IMG/VR virus record: IMGVR_UViG_3300042889_001398
Location: 1 to 38,009 of that record
Reading direction: 5' to 3' (one strand)
Origin: a virus
Length of the DNA: 38,009 bases
Shown: positions 1 to 5,800 of the stretch, piece after piece
Layout of the letters: every line of letters begins with the position of its first letter
How positions within the stretch are numbered: the stretch's first letter is position 1
Notes under the pieces: model-generated
The model's database searches: none
The model's input: the letters and a program-made list of their open reading frames with translations, nothing else
What the model was told of the DNA's origin: nothing
Made by a program: the position numbers and the translations under genes

Positions 1-185
1 GGTACCTCGTGAAGCTGCCCAGTTTCACCCGACATACCTTTGATCAGATTGATCCATGGTTGGTTGATGGTGTGAAGTTTGGTCAGTATAGTAAGGTTGG
101 CTGGGACAGTGGTTGCAGCTACAGCGTGGGTGTGATCTTCGAATCACCACGCGATGCTATGATGTTCAAACTGCGGTGGCGTTAA
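1..185 (+). CDS. 3' end of a small phage protein of the DxxxxFKL family (partial)
   Basis: The window opens inside this gene; the open frame runs from base 3 to the TAA at 183-185, about 60 residues. The visible part is rich in aromatic and charged residues and ends in ESPRDAMMFKLRWR. The same ending (a strand, then D-A/I-x-x-F-K-L-x-W/Y) closes the two small proteins at 186-500 and 1024-1341, so the three look like paralogues. Similar FKL-W/Y endings occur in small uncharacterised proteins of T4-like phages (from memory). Function is unknown. The next gene starts directly after the stop codon, so they are probably cotranscribed. Confidence 0.7.
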   Translation, partial: YLVKLPSFTRHTFDQIDPWLVDGVKFGQYSKVGWDSGCSYSVGVIFESPRDAMMFKLRWR

Positions 186-500
186 ATGGCTAAGGGTGGG
201 ATGGTCAAACACAAGGTAGCCAAGGATGACTTGTCTATCCGATTGCAGTGGTTTGACTTCCGCAAGAAGCACGGCATTTCGTGGGTCAAGAAAACCAACA
301 AGTCTGGTGGCACATTTCACGTACCAACATGGCCCGAAGGTATCTTAGATTTCATGCGAGAGCAGGGAATCAGATACAAACTGGAGGGCAATGGCAAGTA
401 CGCCAAGACGCCAGATGGGCGAACTGTGGAGATGAAAGACATTATTTTCATGTTTCCATCCAAGGACATAACGGCTCTTTTCAAACTTTCTTACCTTTAG
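186..500 (+). CDS. small conserved phage protein, DxxxxFKL family
   Basis: This 104-residue protein is basic and ends in SKDITALFKLSYL, the same C-terminal pattern as its upstream neighbour and the gene at 1024. The ATG at 186 directly follows the previous TAA and has GGTGG six bases upstream. The paralogue at 1024 is preceded by the same GCGGTGGC, which favours this start. A second ATG at 201 behind AAGGGTGGG is also possible and would give 99 residues. It ends in TAG, so amber is a working stop codon in this phage. No catalytic motif is visible and the function is unknown. Confidence 0.75.
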   Translation: MAKGGMVKHKVAKDDLSIRLQWFDFRKKHGISWVKKTNKSGGTFHVPTWPEGILDFMREQGIRYKLEGNGKYAKTPDGRTVEMKDIIFMFPSKDITALFKLSYL

Positions 501-503
501 TGG

Positions 504-531
504 TTGACACTTTCTGGAAAGAGCCTAACTT
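504..531 (+). promoter_or_regulatory. possible sigma-70-type promoter before pth2
   Basis: TTGACA at 504-509 matches the -35 consensus perfectly. With a 16-base spacer the -10 would be TAACTT (526-531), a weak match. It lies between the stop of the 186-500 gene and the ribosome binding site GAGGA (568-572) ahead of ATG 581. Low confidence because of the -10. Confidence 0.35.
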
Positions 532-592
532 ACAAGAAGAGGAAGCGGGTTGGCCGGCTCCCAAACAGAGGACTAAACAAATGACCATGTAG

Positions 593-1024
593 ATTGCACC
601 AAAGACTGCTCAAGGGGATGAGTTTACCCCGGAAGAGATCGCCCTCGGTGATCAGCTTCGAATCTACTCCATCATTCGTGGTGACCTGAACATGACCCCC
701 GGACGGCTCGCCGCCCAAGCATGTCACGCCGCGAAAAACTGTGCCCTCCTGGCTCAGCGCCATGCTTCCGAACTCCTGCGTATCTACCAGGGTCCGGATT
801 TCATTGGCACCCAGATCATCCTGAAGGCTAAGAACGAAGCTGCCCTGCAGCGAGCGTTTCAAGAAGCCGAAGACGCAGGACTGATCACTAGCCTGATTAC
901 CGATAGCGGCAACATCTATCCCGGCTTCAGCGAGGGCGAACCCATCGTTACGGCCCTGGGTATTGGTCCCTGCACTCGGGAACAAGCTCACGACATCACC
1001 AAGCGTTTCTCGGCGGTGGCTTGA
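593..1024 (+). CDS. Pth2-type peptidyl-tRNA hydrolase with an anomalous 5' end
   Basis: The translated frame shows the Pth2 fold signature: a first strand LRIYSIIRGDL, then MTPGRLAAQACHAA (family pattern R-x-DL-x-M-x-x-GK-x-A-x-Q-x-x-HA), and near the end VTALGIGPCTREQAHDITKRF. Pth2 enzymes cleave the ester bond of stalled peptidyl-tRNA, recycling tRNA. The first ATG inside the homologous region (692) would remove the first strand, so translation must begin earlier. In frame upstream lies ATG ACC ATG TAG (581-592), with a good GAGGA ribosome site eight bases before ATG 581; the amber codon sits at codon 4. After it there is no ATG, GTG or TTG before 692, only ATT at 593. The gene may therefore use reinitiation at ATT, amber readthrough, or be a silenced allele. 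Coordinates run from the codon after the amber. The TGA overlaps the next ATG. Confidence 0.75.
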   Translation: MAPKTAQGDEFTPEEIALGDQLRIYSIIRGDLNMTPGRLAAQACHAAKNCALLAQRHASELLRIYQGPDFIGTQIILKAKNEAALQRAFQEAEDAGLITSLITDSGNIYPGFSEGEPIVTALGIGPCTREQAHDITKRFSAVA

Positions 1025-1341
1025 TGGAAATAAAAGAAATCCGAACCAAGGCGCGACAAGCCTACGTGGATGTTCTCAAAGAACACCAAGTTGGCTGGTG
1101 CTCGCCACCCACAGAAATGAGGGACAAGAACTGGTCCCGGTTCCTTCGGGAAACCTGGCCGGACTGCGCTACCGTGTACCTGAAACACAAAGGGTCGGTG
1201 AATGTCACCGACCTGATGAACTGGTGCAAGGACAAACAATGCGGGTTTTGGGCAAATGCCAATCACACCGCATGGTATTTCGAACGCCGCGATATTGCGG
1301 TACTTTTCAAGTTGACCTATGGAGGATCACAAAATGACTAA
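1024..1341 (+). CDS. small conserved phage protein, DxxxxFKL family
   Basis: This 105-residue protein starts at ATG 1024, overlapping the TGA of the Pth2 gene (TGATG), which suggests coupled translation. It ends in RRDIAVLFKLTYGGSQND, the third copy in this window of the C-terminal D-x-x-x-x-FKL-x-Y motif. The body is rich in Trp, Cys and Lys. The last codons overlap the ribosome site and start of the next gene. Function is unknown; the paralogues on both sides of pth2 point to local gene duplication. Confidence 0.75.
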   Translation: MEIKEIRTKARQAYVDVLKEHQVGWCSPPTEMRDKNWSRFLRETWPDCATVYLKHKGSVNVTDLMNWCKDKQCGFWANANHTAWYFERRDIAVLFKLTYGGSQND

Positions 1342-1591
1342 CTTCACTTTCACCACCCGCGAAGAATACCTGGCCTACCGTGCCGAATGGAGGGCCAACT
1401 ACAAGGCTCAGAGCCAACTGATTCGAGACAAGCGTCGCGAACTCAAGCTGGCCGAGTGGGACGAACAACCACGCCTACAGAGCCGGCTCCACTACGCCCG
1501 TGCTCAAGCCAACCAGATGAACCTGGAACTGGCTGCTGCAAAGAAGGCGGCGGCGGCGCAACGTGCGGCTCGTCTGCCTGAAGCGGCTTAA
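1334..1591 (+). CDS. small coiled-coil phage protein (REEYLxYRxxWR motif)
   Basis: The start is ATG 1334, seven bases after a strong GGAGGA site (1321-1326); an in-frame ATG at 1319 precedes that site and is unlikely. The 85-residue product begins with an aromatic/Arg motif REEYLAYRAEWRANYK, followed by a charged helical stretch and an Ala-rich tail. The next gene has the same N-terminal motif (REGYLQWRRDWRDLH), so the two are paralogues. It probably forms a coiled coil. Function is unknown. Confidence 0.75.
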   Translation: MTNFTFTTREEYLAYRAEWRANYKAQSQLIRDKRRELKLAEWDEQPRLQSRLHYARAQANQMNLELAAAKKAAAAQRAARLPEAA

Positions 1592-1602
1592 GGGAGAGCG
1601 AG

Positions 1603-2175
1603 ATGAGCGTTCACGGAATGAAGCCCAACTTCAAAGACCGTGAGGGATACCTGCAGTGGAGGCGCGACTGGCGTGACCTCCACGCAACCCTCATGCAAGA
1701 GAAGCGGGCCACCAAGCGTCGGGTCAAAGACCTGCAACGCAAAGCGCAACAGGATGGCCGAGGCTATCGAGAGAATGAGTTCTGGCCTGAGATGTCTAGG
1801 CTGCAGGCTGAACTCCGCCGTCAACGTGTGATGGGCCACAAGCTCATGACGGTTCTCGATGAAGCCAAGATCCGTCGAGACAAGATCATCGGTATGGAAC
1901 AGGGTCTTCGAGAGCAGAACGCCCAGTTTCCTCTGGTCATCGAAGACGCCCGCAACATCGACTTCCACTTCAACAAAATCTCGCTGGAGTTTCCCTTCAT
2001 GCCCATGTGGACACTGAAGGCGAAGGGTAAGAGCTACTACCTCAATCACATCAATTGTATGGCTCCGTGGACTACCCGTGAGACCCCAGACAACCCCTCT
2101 ACCAAGGGCAGCCTGCGTATTCGCAAGGGTACGATTCACATCGCTGCTGATGGCTCGGCTGAGATCACCGCATGA
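1603..2175 (+). CDS. conserved phage hypothetical protein with REGYLxWRxxWR motif and added C-terminal domain
   Basis: This is a 190-residue protein with a ribosome site GGGAGAGCGAG just before ATG 1603. Residues 10-110 mirror the preceding protein: the REGYLQWRRDWR motif, then a long Arg/Lys/Gln-rich helix. Residues 115-190 form an extra, likely beta-rich domain (FPLVIEDARNIDFHFNKISL onwards) that the shorter paralogue lacks. No catalytic motif is recognised. The TGA overlaps the ATG of a 33-codon frame (ATGA). Confidence 0.7.
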   Translation: MSVHGMKPNFKDREGYLQWRRDWRDLHATLMQEKRATKRRVKDLQRKAQQDGRGYRENEFWPEMSRLQAELRRQRVMGHKLMTVLDEAKIRRDKIIGMEQGLREQNAQFPLVIEDARNIDFHFNKISLEFPFMPMWTLKAKGKSYYLNHINCMAPWTTRETPDNPSTKGSLRIRKGTIHIAADGSAEITA

Positions 2176-2273
2176 TCTTCCGCTCTCGGAAGTCCTTGTT
2201 ATCCTGCAACTATCCAGTGGGTTGTATGATGCGAGGACTTCCGCTAGAGTGGCGGCACTTCTGGAGTAAATAG
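2172..2273 (+). CDS. 33-residue small ORF, translationally coupled
   Basis: The ATG at 2172 overlaps the TGA of the preceding gene as ATGA, and the frame stays open for 33 codons to TAG 2271-2273. The product is compact, aromatic and basic, ending RGLPLEWRHFWSK, which looks like a genuine small phage protein rather than random sequence. Against it: there is no independent ribosome site, and a short hairpin (CTTCCG-CTCT-CGGAAG, 2177-2192) lies just inside the frame and might hinder translation. Function unknown. Confidence 0.45.
   Translation: MIFRSRKSLLSCNYPVGCMMRGLPLEWRHFWSK
2265..2272 (+). promoter_or_regulatory. T4-type late promoter motif (AGTAAATA)
   Basis: AGTAAATA carries the TAAATA core found at eight gene-upstream sites here and resembles the T4 late -10 element TATAAATA. 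It lies 87 bases upstream of the kinase/phosphatase-like gene, farther than the 14-24 bases seen before the - strand late genes. That makes this copy less certain. Confidence 0.4.
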
Positions 2274-2314
2274 AGGCAGTTAAAACTGTAGATAAAAGCT
2301 CTGCATCTGGTGCG

Positions 2315-2335
2315 GAACGAGCCTTTGGTTCGTTC
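2315..2335 (+). promoter_or_regulatory. strong leader hairpin before the kinase/phosphatase-like gene
   Basis: GAACGAGCC-TTT-GGTTCGTTC forms a nine-pair stem with one G-U pair and a three-base loop. It is not followed by a T tract, so it is unlikely to be a terminator. It sits 23 bases before ATG 2359, just upstream of the GAGAGG ribosome site. It could stabilise the mRNA 5' end or bind a regulator. A tRNA T-arm was considered because of the GGTTCG, but no other tRNA arms fit. Confidence 0.5.
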
Positions 2336-2358
2336 AGTTGTAGAGAGGAAATGAAAAT

Positions 2359-3546
2359 ATGAAAAAGATTCCCCTGCACTGCCTGGTGCTCATGGTGGGA
2401 CCAACTTCAGAGGAACGCACCTCCTTGCTCAGTAAGTTCTCCCCGCACGACATTCTATCGCCCAATCAGATCCGAATGAGTCTAGTTGGTGATGAGAATC
2501 GCCGTGATGTCGCGCCTTTAGTCAACCGTGAGATCAATCACCAGGCCACTCTCAAGCTAGAGTTGGGAGAGCGAGTGGTCGTTGATGCGCTGCACTACCG
2601 GAAGAGTGACAGAACCGCAATGACTCAAACAGCTCAGAAATTGGGCGTACCCATCTACTATGTGGTCACTGATCTTCCTGAAGAGGACAGTCAGGATATC
2701 CTTCGTGGTGATGGTGTGGCCAACGTGATTGATGCTCGCAATGATGATTTCTCACCCGTACATAAGATCTCAGCAAGTAACCTCATTCGTGATATCACTG
2801 ACTGCGGCTTCAGTGGAGTCATCGCGGTTGCAGACATTCACGGCATGGTGGAGTCTCTCAAGGGCGCCATTGAATGGGCGCAATCCCGTAACCTCTTCAT
2901 GATCTTCTTGGGTGATGTGGTTGATTATGGTCCGCATCCTCTGGAATGTGTTGAACTCGTCTATGGCGTTGTGACGCGTGGTCGTGGTGTGATGATCATG
3001 GGAAACCATGAACGTAAGATCTCCAGATGGTTGGAACAGGATGCGGCGAACGACGTGCGCCTCAAGCTGAGTGAAGGCAACCGAGTGACCACGGACGCCA
3101 TTCAACATCTGCGCTTTGACGAACGTCGTCGATTCGAGGTCAGATTTCAAGCACTCATGCACTTGAGCTATCAACATCTTTCCGCTGGTAAGACTCTGTT
3201 TGTGCATGGTGGTGCGGAGCCCGAGATGTTCGAGATCCACGATCACAGACTCATGGGTCGATTAGAATCTATCGCACTCTTTGGTGAGGTGGATCAGAAC
3301 CGTCGATTCTTAGATGATGGCAAGCCAAATCGTATCTACGACTGGGTTGATAGAATCCCATCCGGTTGCCAAGTTCTCGTAGGTCACGACATTCGATCAA
3401 CCCACATGCCCCTTCAAATCAAAGGTGAGGTGGGTGGAACGGCCGTGTTTATGGATACCGGATCAGGCAAAGGTGGGCGACTTACCACCGCCGATCTTAA
3501 AATTCGAGACGGTGAACTCGTAATTCAGAGTTTCACTTACCACTAA
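2359..3546 (+). CDS. polynucleotide kinase-phosphatase-like protein with degenerate kinase domain
   Basis: This 395-residue protein has two domains. Residues 1-110 follow the layout of a P-loop polynucleotide kinase: a hydrophobic strand, then GPTSEERTSLL where GxxGxGK(S/T) is expected, a D-I-R-x-x-L-x-GDENRRD segment, and VVVDALHYRKSDR matching the VVVDATN-x-K-x-DR of kinases. The catalytic P-loop lysine is absent, so kinase activity is probably lost. Residues 153-395 are a calcineurin-type metallophosphatase with all metal motifs: ADIHG (158-162), GDVVDYG (185-191), GNHE (215-218), VHGG (282-285) and GHD (342-344). The nearest known relatives are the phosphatase modules of bacterial Pnkp and PrpE/ApaH enzymes; no ligase domain follows. 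It likely removes phosphates from nucleic acid or nucleotide ends. The ribosome site GAGAGG is upstream. A three-codon frame (ATG AAA ATA TGA, 2351-2362) overlaps the start. Confidence 0.8.
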   Translation: MKKIPLHCLVLMVGPTSEERTSLLSKFSPHDILSPNQIRMSLVGDENRRDVAPLVNREINHQATLKLELGERVVVDALHYRKSDRTAMTQTAQKLGVPIYYVVTDLPEEDSQDILRGDGVANVIDARNDDFSPVHKISASNLIRDITDCGFSGVIAVADIHGMVESLKGAIEWAQSRNLFMIFLGDVVDYGPHPLECVELVYGVVTRGRGVMIMGNHERKISRWLEQDAANDVRLKLSEGNRVTTDAIQHLRFDERRRFEVRFQALMHLSYQHLSAGKTLFVHGGAEPEMFEIHDHRLMGRLESIALFGEVDQNRRFLDDGKPNRIYDWVDRIPSGCQVLVGHDIRSTHMPLQIKGEVGGTAVFMDTGSGKGGRLTTADLKIRDGELVIQSFTYH

Positions 3547-3550
3547 ATGG

Positions 3551-3579
3551 TTGACGTATCAGCCACTCTATTCTAGAAT
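3551..3579 (+). promoter_or_regulatory. sigma-70-type promoter for the HNH gene
   Basis: TTGACG (3551-3556), 17-base spacer, TAGAAT (3574-3579). Both boxes match the consensus at five of six positions with ideal spacing. Transcription would start near 3586, at the foot of the hairpin CGGGGT/ACCCCG (3586-3607). It lies just after the stop codon of the preceding gene. Confidence 0.7.
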
Positions 3580-3594
3580 GCAATCCGGGGTCCT

Positions 3595-3602
3595 CATAAA
3601 TA
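3595..3602 (+). promoter_or_regulatory. T4-type late promoter motif (CATAAATA) inside a hairpin loop
   Basis: CATAAATA differs from the T4 late element TATAAATA by one base and lies 26 bases before ATG 3628. It overlaps the loop of a stem CGGGGT (3586-3591) / ACCCCG (3602-3607). RNA from the upstream sigma-70 promoter would carry that hairpin, whereas RNA from this late promoter would start after it. Confidence 0.55.
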
Positions 3603-3627
3603 CCCCGTACTTCAATTGGTGAACAAC

Positions 3628-4185
3628 ATGGGAAATACTCTTGTACTGAACGCGGACTGTCTGCCCCTGAGCGTGGTGCCTCTGAGCACCCTCGGTTGGC
3701 AAGAATCGGTCAAGCAGGTCTACTCCGGCGCCGCCGAAGTTATGGCTGAATATGCTGACTGGCAGGTCCACTCGCCCTCGACAACCATCACGGTGCCCAG
3801 CGTTATCATGCTGCGCGATTACGTCCGTGTGAACCGTGGGGTGAAGTTCAGCCGGAATAACGTCCTGTTGCGCGACAACTACGAGTGCCAGTACTGTGGT
3901 GTGAACCACAAGGAGGACAGAAGCCTCCTGACGCTGGACCACGTCCTGCCTCGTTTCCACGGCGGTAAGACCCGCTGGGACAACGTCGTAGCCGCTTGCT
4001 CGGCTTGCAACCTCAAGAAGGCGCACTTCTTGACCATGAAGCCCAAGTGTGGTGATCCTCGTCGTCCTGGTTACTACGAGTTGGTAACCAAGTCCATGAA
4101 CAACCCAATCGTGGTCCCTGACCCCGCGTGGATTGCTTTCTTGGGTTGGGACCCCAACCTAGTCACCATCCGCACCAAGCGGTAA
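3628..4185 (+). CDS. HNH endonuclease
   Basis: This is a 185-residue protein from ATG 3628, with GGTGA five bases upstream; in-frame TTG 3616 and GTG 3619 are less likely. The C-terminal half is a classic HNH nuclease: CQYC zinc pair near residue 87, LTLDHVLPRFHGGKTRWDN (the DH dyad and downstream N), then CSACN with the second zinc pair and KK. The N-terminal half (VLNADCLPLSVVPLSTLGW) matches the group of phage and bacterial HNH proteins that begin with this strand-rich module. Such enzymes nick or cut DNA; in phages they act as free-standing homing endonucleases or in host DNA breakdown. It stands alone between its own promoters and a terminator, consistent with a mobile gene. Confidence 0.85.
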   Translation: MGNTLVLNADCLPLSVVPLSTLGWQESVKQVYSGAAEVMAEYADWQVHSPSTTITVPSVIMLRDYVRVNRGVKFSRNNVLLRDNYECQYCGVNHKEDRSLLTLDHVLPRFHGGKTRWDNVVAACSACNLKKAHFLTMKPKCGDPRRPGYYELVTKSMNNPIVVPDPAWIAFLGWDPNLVTIRTKR

Positions 4186-4187
4186 AG

Positions 4188-4215
4188 AAAAGGCTCTGAG
4201 AAATCAGAGCCTTTT
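4188..4215 (+). terminator. intrinsic terminator after the HNH gene
   Basis: AAAAGGCTCTGA (4188-4199) pairs perfectly with TCAGAGCCTTTT (4204-4215) around a GAAA tetraloop. The A and T tracts at the stem base make it work in both directions. It starts just after the HNH stop codon. Confidence 0.85.
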
Positions 4216-4248
4216 CCATGACTTCTACTCAAGTTGTGTACGCACTTA

Positions 4249-4256
4249 ACTAAATA
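4249..4256 (+). promoter_or_regulatory. T4-type late promoter motif (ACTAAATA)
   Basis: ACTAAATA carries the shared TAAATA core. It is 89 bases before ATG 4345 and just upstream of a sigma-70-type promoter, so the gene could be served by early and late transcripts. It is less certain than the copies close to start codons. Confidence 0.4.
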
Positions 4257-4270
4257 GAAGTACCAGAATA

Positions 4271-4300
4271 TTGACTGGGTACCTCCCAGTCCCTTATACT
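4271..4300 (+). promoter_or_regulatory. sigma-70-type promoter with internal dyads
   Basis: TTGACT (4271-4276), 18-base spacer, TATACT (4295-4300) followed by CTG. GACTGGG (4273-4279) and CCCAGTC (4285-4291) form a seven-base inverted repeat between the boxes, and CCAG-N8-CTGG (4263-4278) overlaps the -35. The stretch CCAGTCCCTTATACTCTG is nearly repeated at the promoter before gene 47. Predicted RNA start is about 4307. Confidence 0.7.
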
Positions 4301-4344
4301 CTGACTTAGATCGGTCCTTTATAACACTAACCAAGGAGAGATTT

Positions 4345-4611
4345 ATGACCGAAGTTGCCCCGGACCTACAGGGTCCAAGCTTTTCGCTACAAGACCTCGA
4401 GAACGCCGTTAAGGTGATTGATGCAGCTTGTAGTCGAGGAGCATTCCGTGGTGAGGAAATGAGCGGCGTTGGAGCCGTACGTGATAAACTGGTTTCCTTC
4501 ATCGTGGCCAGCGCTCCTAAGCAAGAAGGTGGTGAGCCCATCATCGAAGATGACGGAGATGCACCAGTTACCAAGAAGCCAGCTGCACCTAAGAAGGCTG
4601 CCAAGGCCTAA
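4345..4611 (+). CDS. small conserved phage protein with Lys/Ala/Pro tail
   Basis: This is an 88-residue protein with an excellent ribosome site (AAGGAGAG). Residues 14-58 form a helical core with the pattern AVKVIDAACSRGAFRGEEMS-x-VG-x-VRDKL, which I associate from memory with an uncharacterised protein of cyanophage-like T4 phages. Residues 59-88 are an acidic stretch followed by a Lys/Ala/Pro-rich tail, a likely disordered nucleic-acid- or protein-binding tail. It leads an operon that continues with the genes at 4628 and 5506. Function unknown. Confidence 0.75.
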   Translation: MTEVAPDLQGPSFSLQDLENAVKVIDAACSRGAFRGEEMSGVGAVRDKLVSFIVASAPKQEGGEPIIEDDGDAPVTKKPAAPKKAAKA

Positions 4612-4627
4612 CCCCTAGGAGAATTCC

Positions 4628-5503
4628 ATGGATATCAAGAGACACATTGGTCGTCTCAAGAACACTGATCGCCGCATTGCGGTGGTGTTCCTGCAGATTC
4701 CCGGTAAAGAAGACCACGCATTGGTGGTTGATACCGACTCGCTACCCGACAGTTATCACGACGCACTGATGCATGTCGTCGACAGCGTTGAGGGACAACA
4801 AACCCCAATTCTGGCCAACATCCTGAACCGTCGTATGCTACCAGATACCGGTCAGGACATCATGAGTTCGTTGCACGTCCGCGGCTTCATGCAGGCTCAA
4901 CCCATCAGTAACATCCTGATGTTCCCCCGTCCGAATATGCCGATGCCTCTCGAGGACATCATCAAGATGATGAAGCAGACTCCCGCGGAAGCACAGGCTG
5001 ACATTGAAGTCGTGCGTGATCGCTTCCAAGAAGCGGTCAGCCTGGATGGTGCCGAGAAGAATGAGATGCGTGCTCGCAATCTCATTCAACAAGCTCTGGA
5101 TCTGAAGAGCGAAGCCGATCGTAAGCTTCAACAAGCCTACGACATTGCTCCGCAATTCCGTCCTCAGGTTCAACCAAGCGTTCCCACACCCCAACAGGTC
5201 GTGGAGGCTCTACGTGAAGAACCCGTCGTGGCGGCACCAGAGCCAGAGGCTTTTAGTGTAGACGTTGGAGACCTGCCAAGTGACGTCGCGGCTGCCTACT
5301 TCGAGGCCGTAAGAGCGGCTGAGATTCAATCCACAGCTTATGTGGCTCCCGAGATTACCACTGATGCCGCCCACGGCATCAGTGTAGACGATGACGCGGT
5401 CCAGGCTTTCCTGGACCGTGCGGCATTCCGCGAAGACAAACTGAAGGCAGCCGTTGAACCGGTTGCTAAACGTCCAGTGGGTCGTCCTCGTAAGGCGAAA
5501 TAA
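4628..5503 (+). CDS. conserved phage hypothetical protein with AT-hook-like C-terminus
   Basis: This is a 291-residue protein; AGGAGA lies seven bases before ATG 4628. Residues 1-115 are a globular, conserved-looking domain (HIGRLKNTDRRIAVVFLQIP, HALVVDTDSLPDSYHDALM, RRMLPDTGQ, MFPRPNMPMPL). Residues 120-180 are a charged helix, likely coiled coil. The remainder is Ala/Pro/Glu-rich and probably disordered, ending in KRPVGRPRKAK, an AT-hook-like basic motif (GRP flanked by basic residues) suited to the DNA minor groove. I associate the N-terminal domain with an uncharacterised family in cyanophage-like T4 phages, from memory. Its role is unknown; DNA binding is an inference from the tail. Confidence 0.75.
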   Translation: MDIKRHIGRLKNTDRRIAVVFLQIPGKEDHALVVDTDSLPDSYHDALMHVVDSVEGQQTPILANILNRRMLPDTGQDIMSSLHVRGFMQAQPISNILMFPRPNMPMPLEDIIKMMKQTPAEAQADIEVVRDRFQEAVSLDGAEKNEMRARNLIQQALDLKSEADRKLQQAYDIAPQFRPQVQPSVPTPQQVVEALREEPVVAAPEPEAFSVDVGDLPSDVAAAYFEAVRAAEIQSTAYVAPEITTDAAHGISVDDDAVQAFLDRAAFREDKLKAAVEPVAKRPVGRPRKAK

Positions 5504-5505
5504 CC

Positions 5506-5769
5506 ATGTCGAGAATAGATGAAATCATTCAAAAGATCCGGGAAGAACGTCAACGACAGTTCGACCTTCCCGGATCTGAATGGGATGGAGAGAACACCCC
5601 GGGAGACTGGGTTGCAATTGTTTCCCATTACGTGAATGCTGAAGTTCGTCGAAATGGGGTTGTTCCTCTCCAGGAGAACTTCGAAGACAGTTTGATCAAA
5701 GCCGCTGCTGTTATTCTAGCTACAATCGAACACTCCGACCTCATGAAGGACCGGAACGAGCTACAATAA
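5506..5769 (+). CDS. small all-helical phage protein, MazG-like (uncertain)
   Basis: This 87-residue protein starts two bases after the previous stop. The pattern I-x-x-ERQRQF...DGENTPGDWVAIVSHYV...NFEDSLIKAAAVILATIEH matches a widespread phage family whose two-helix EERQRQ...AA-IE layout resembles the all-alpha NTP pyrophosphohydrolase (MazG-like) fold. The metal-binding EExxE/D pair of active MazG enzymes is not clearly present, so hydrolase activity cannot be claimed. It closes the short operon begun at 4345. Confidence 0.65.
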   Translation: MSRIDEIIQKIREERQRQFDLPGSEWDGENTPGDWVAIVSHYVNAEVRRNGVVPLQENFEDSLIKAAAVILATIEHSDLMKDRNELQ

Positions 5770-5770
5770 A

Positions 5771-5800
5771 TTGACTCTACTCTGAATGGTATGCCAGAAT
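5771..5800 (+). promoter_or_regulatory. sigma-70-type promoter whose RNA would start inside a hairpin arm
   Basis: TTGACT (5771-5776), 18-base spacer, CAGAAT (5795-5800). The -10 box overlaps the left arm of the inverted repeat at 5796-5829. A transcript starting about seven bases downstream of the -10 (near 5807) would keep only four bases of the left arm. The spacing matches the promoters at 4271 and 35826. Confidence 0.55.

Noticed and set aside
581-1024. Genome-wide reassignment of TAG to an amino acid
   Set aside because: TAG ends the gene at 500 right after the conserved FKL-SYL tail, ends the 33-codon frame, and ends gp55, where it is followed at once by TGA. No other core gene here contains an in-frame TAG.
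2311-2335. tRNA fragment suggested by GGTTCG after a stem
   Set aside because: The stem closes on a three-base loop and there is no acceptor, D or anticodon arm at tRNA spacing.
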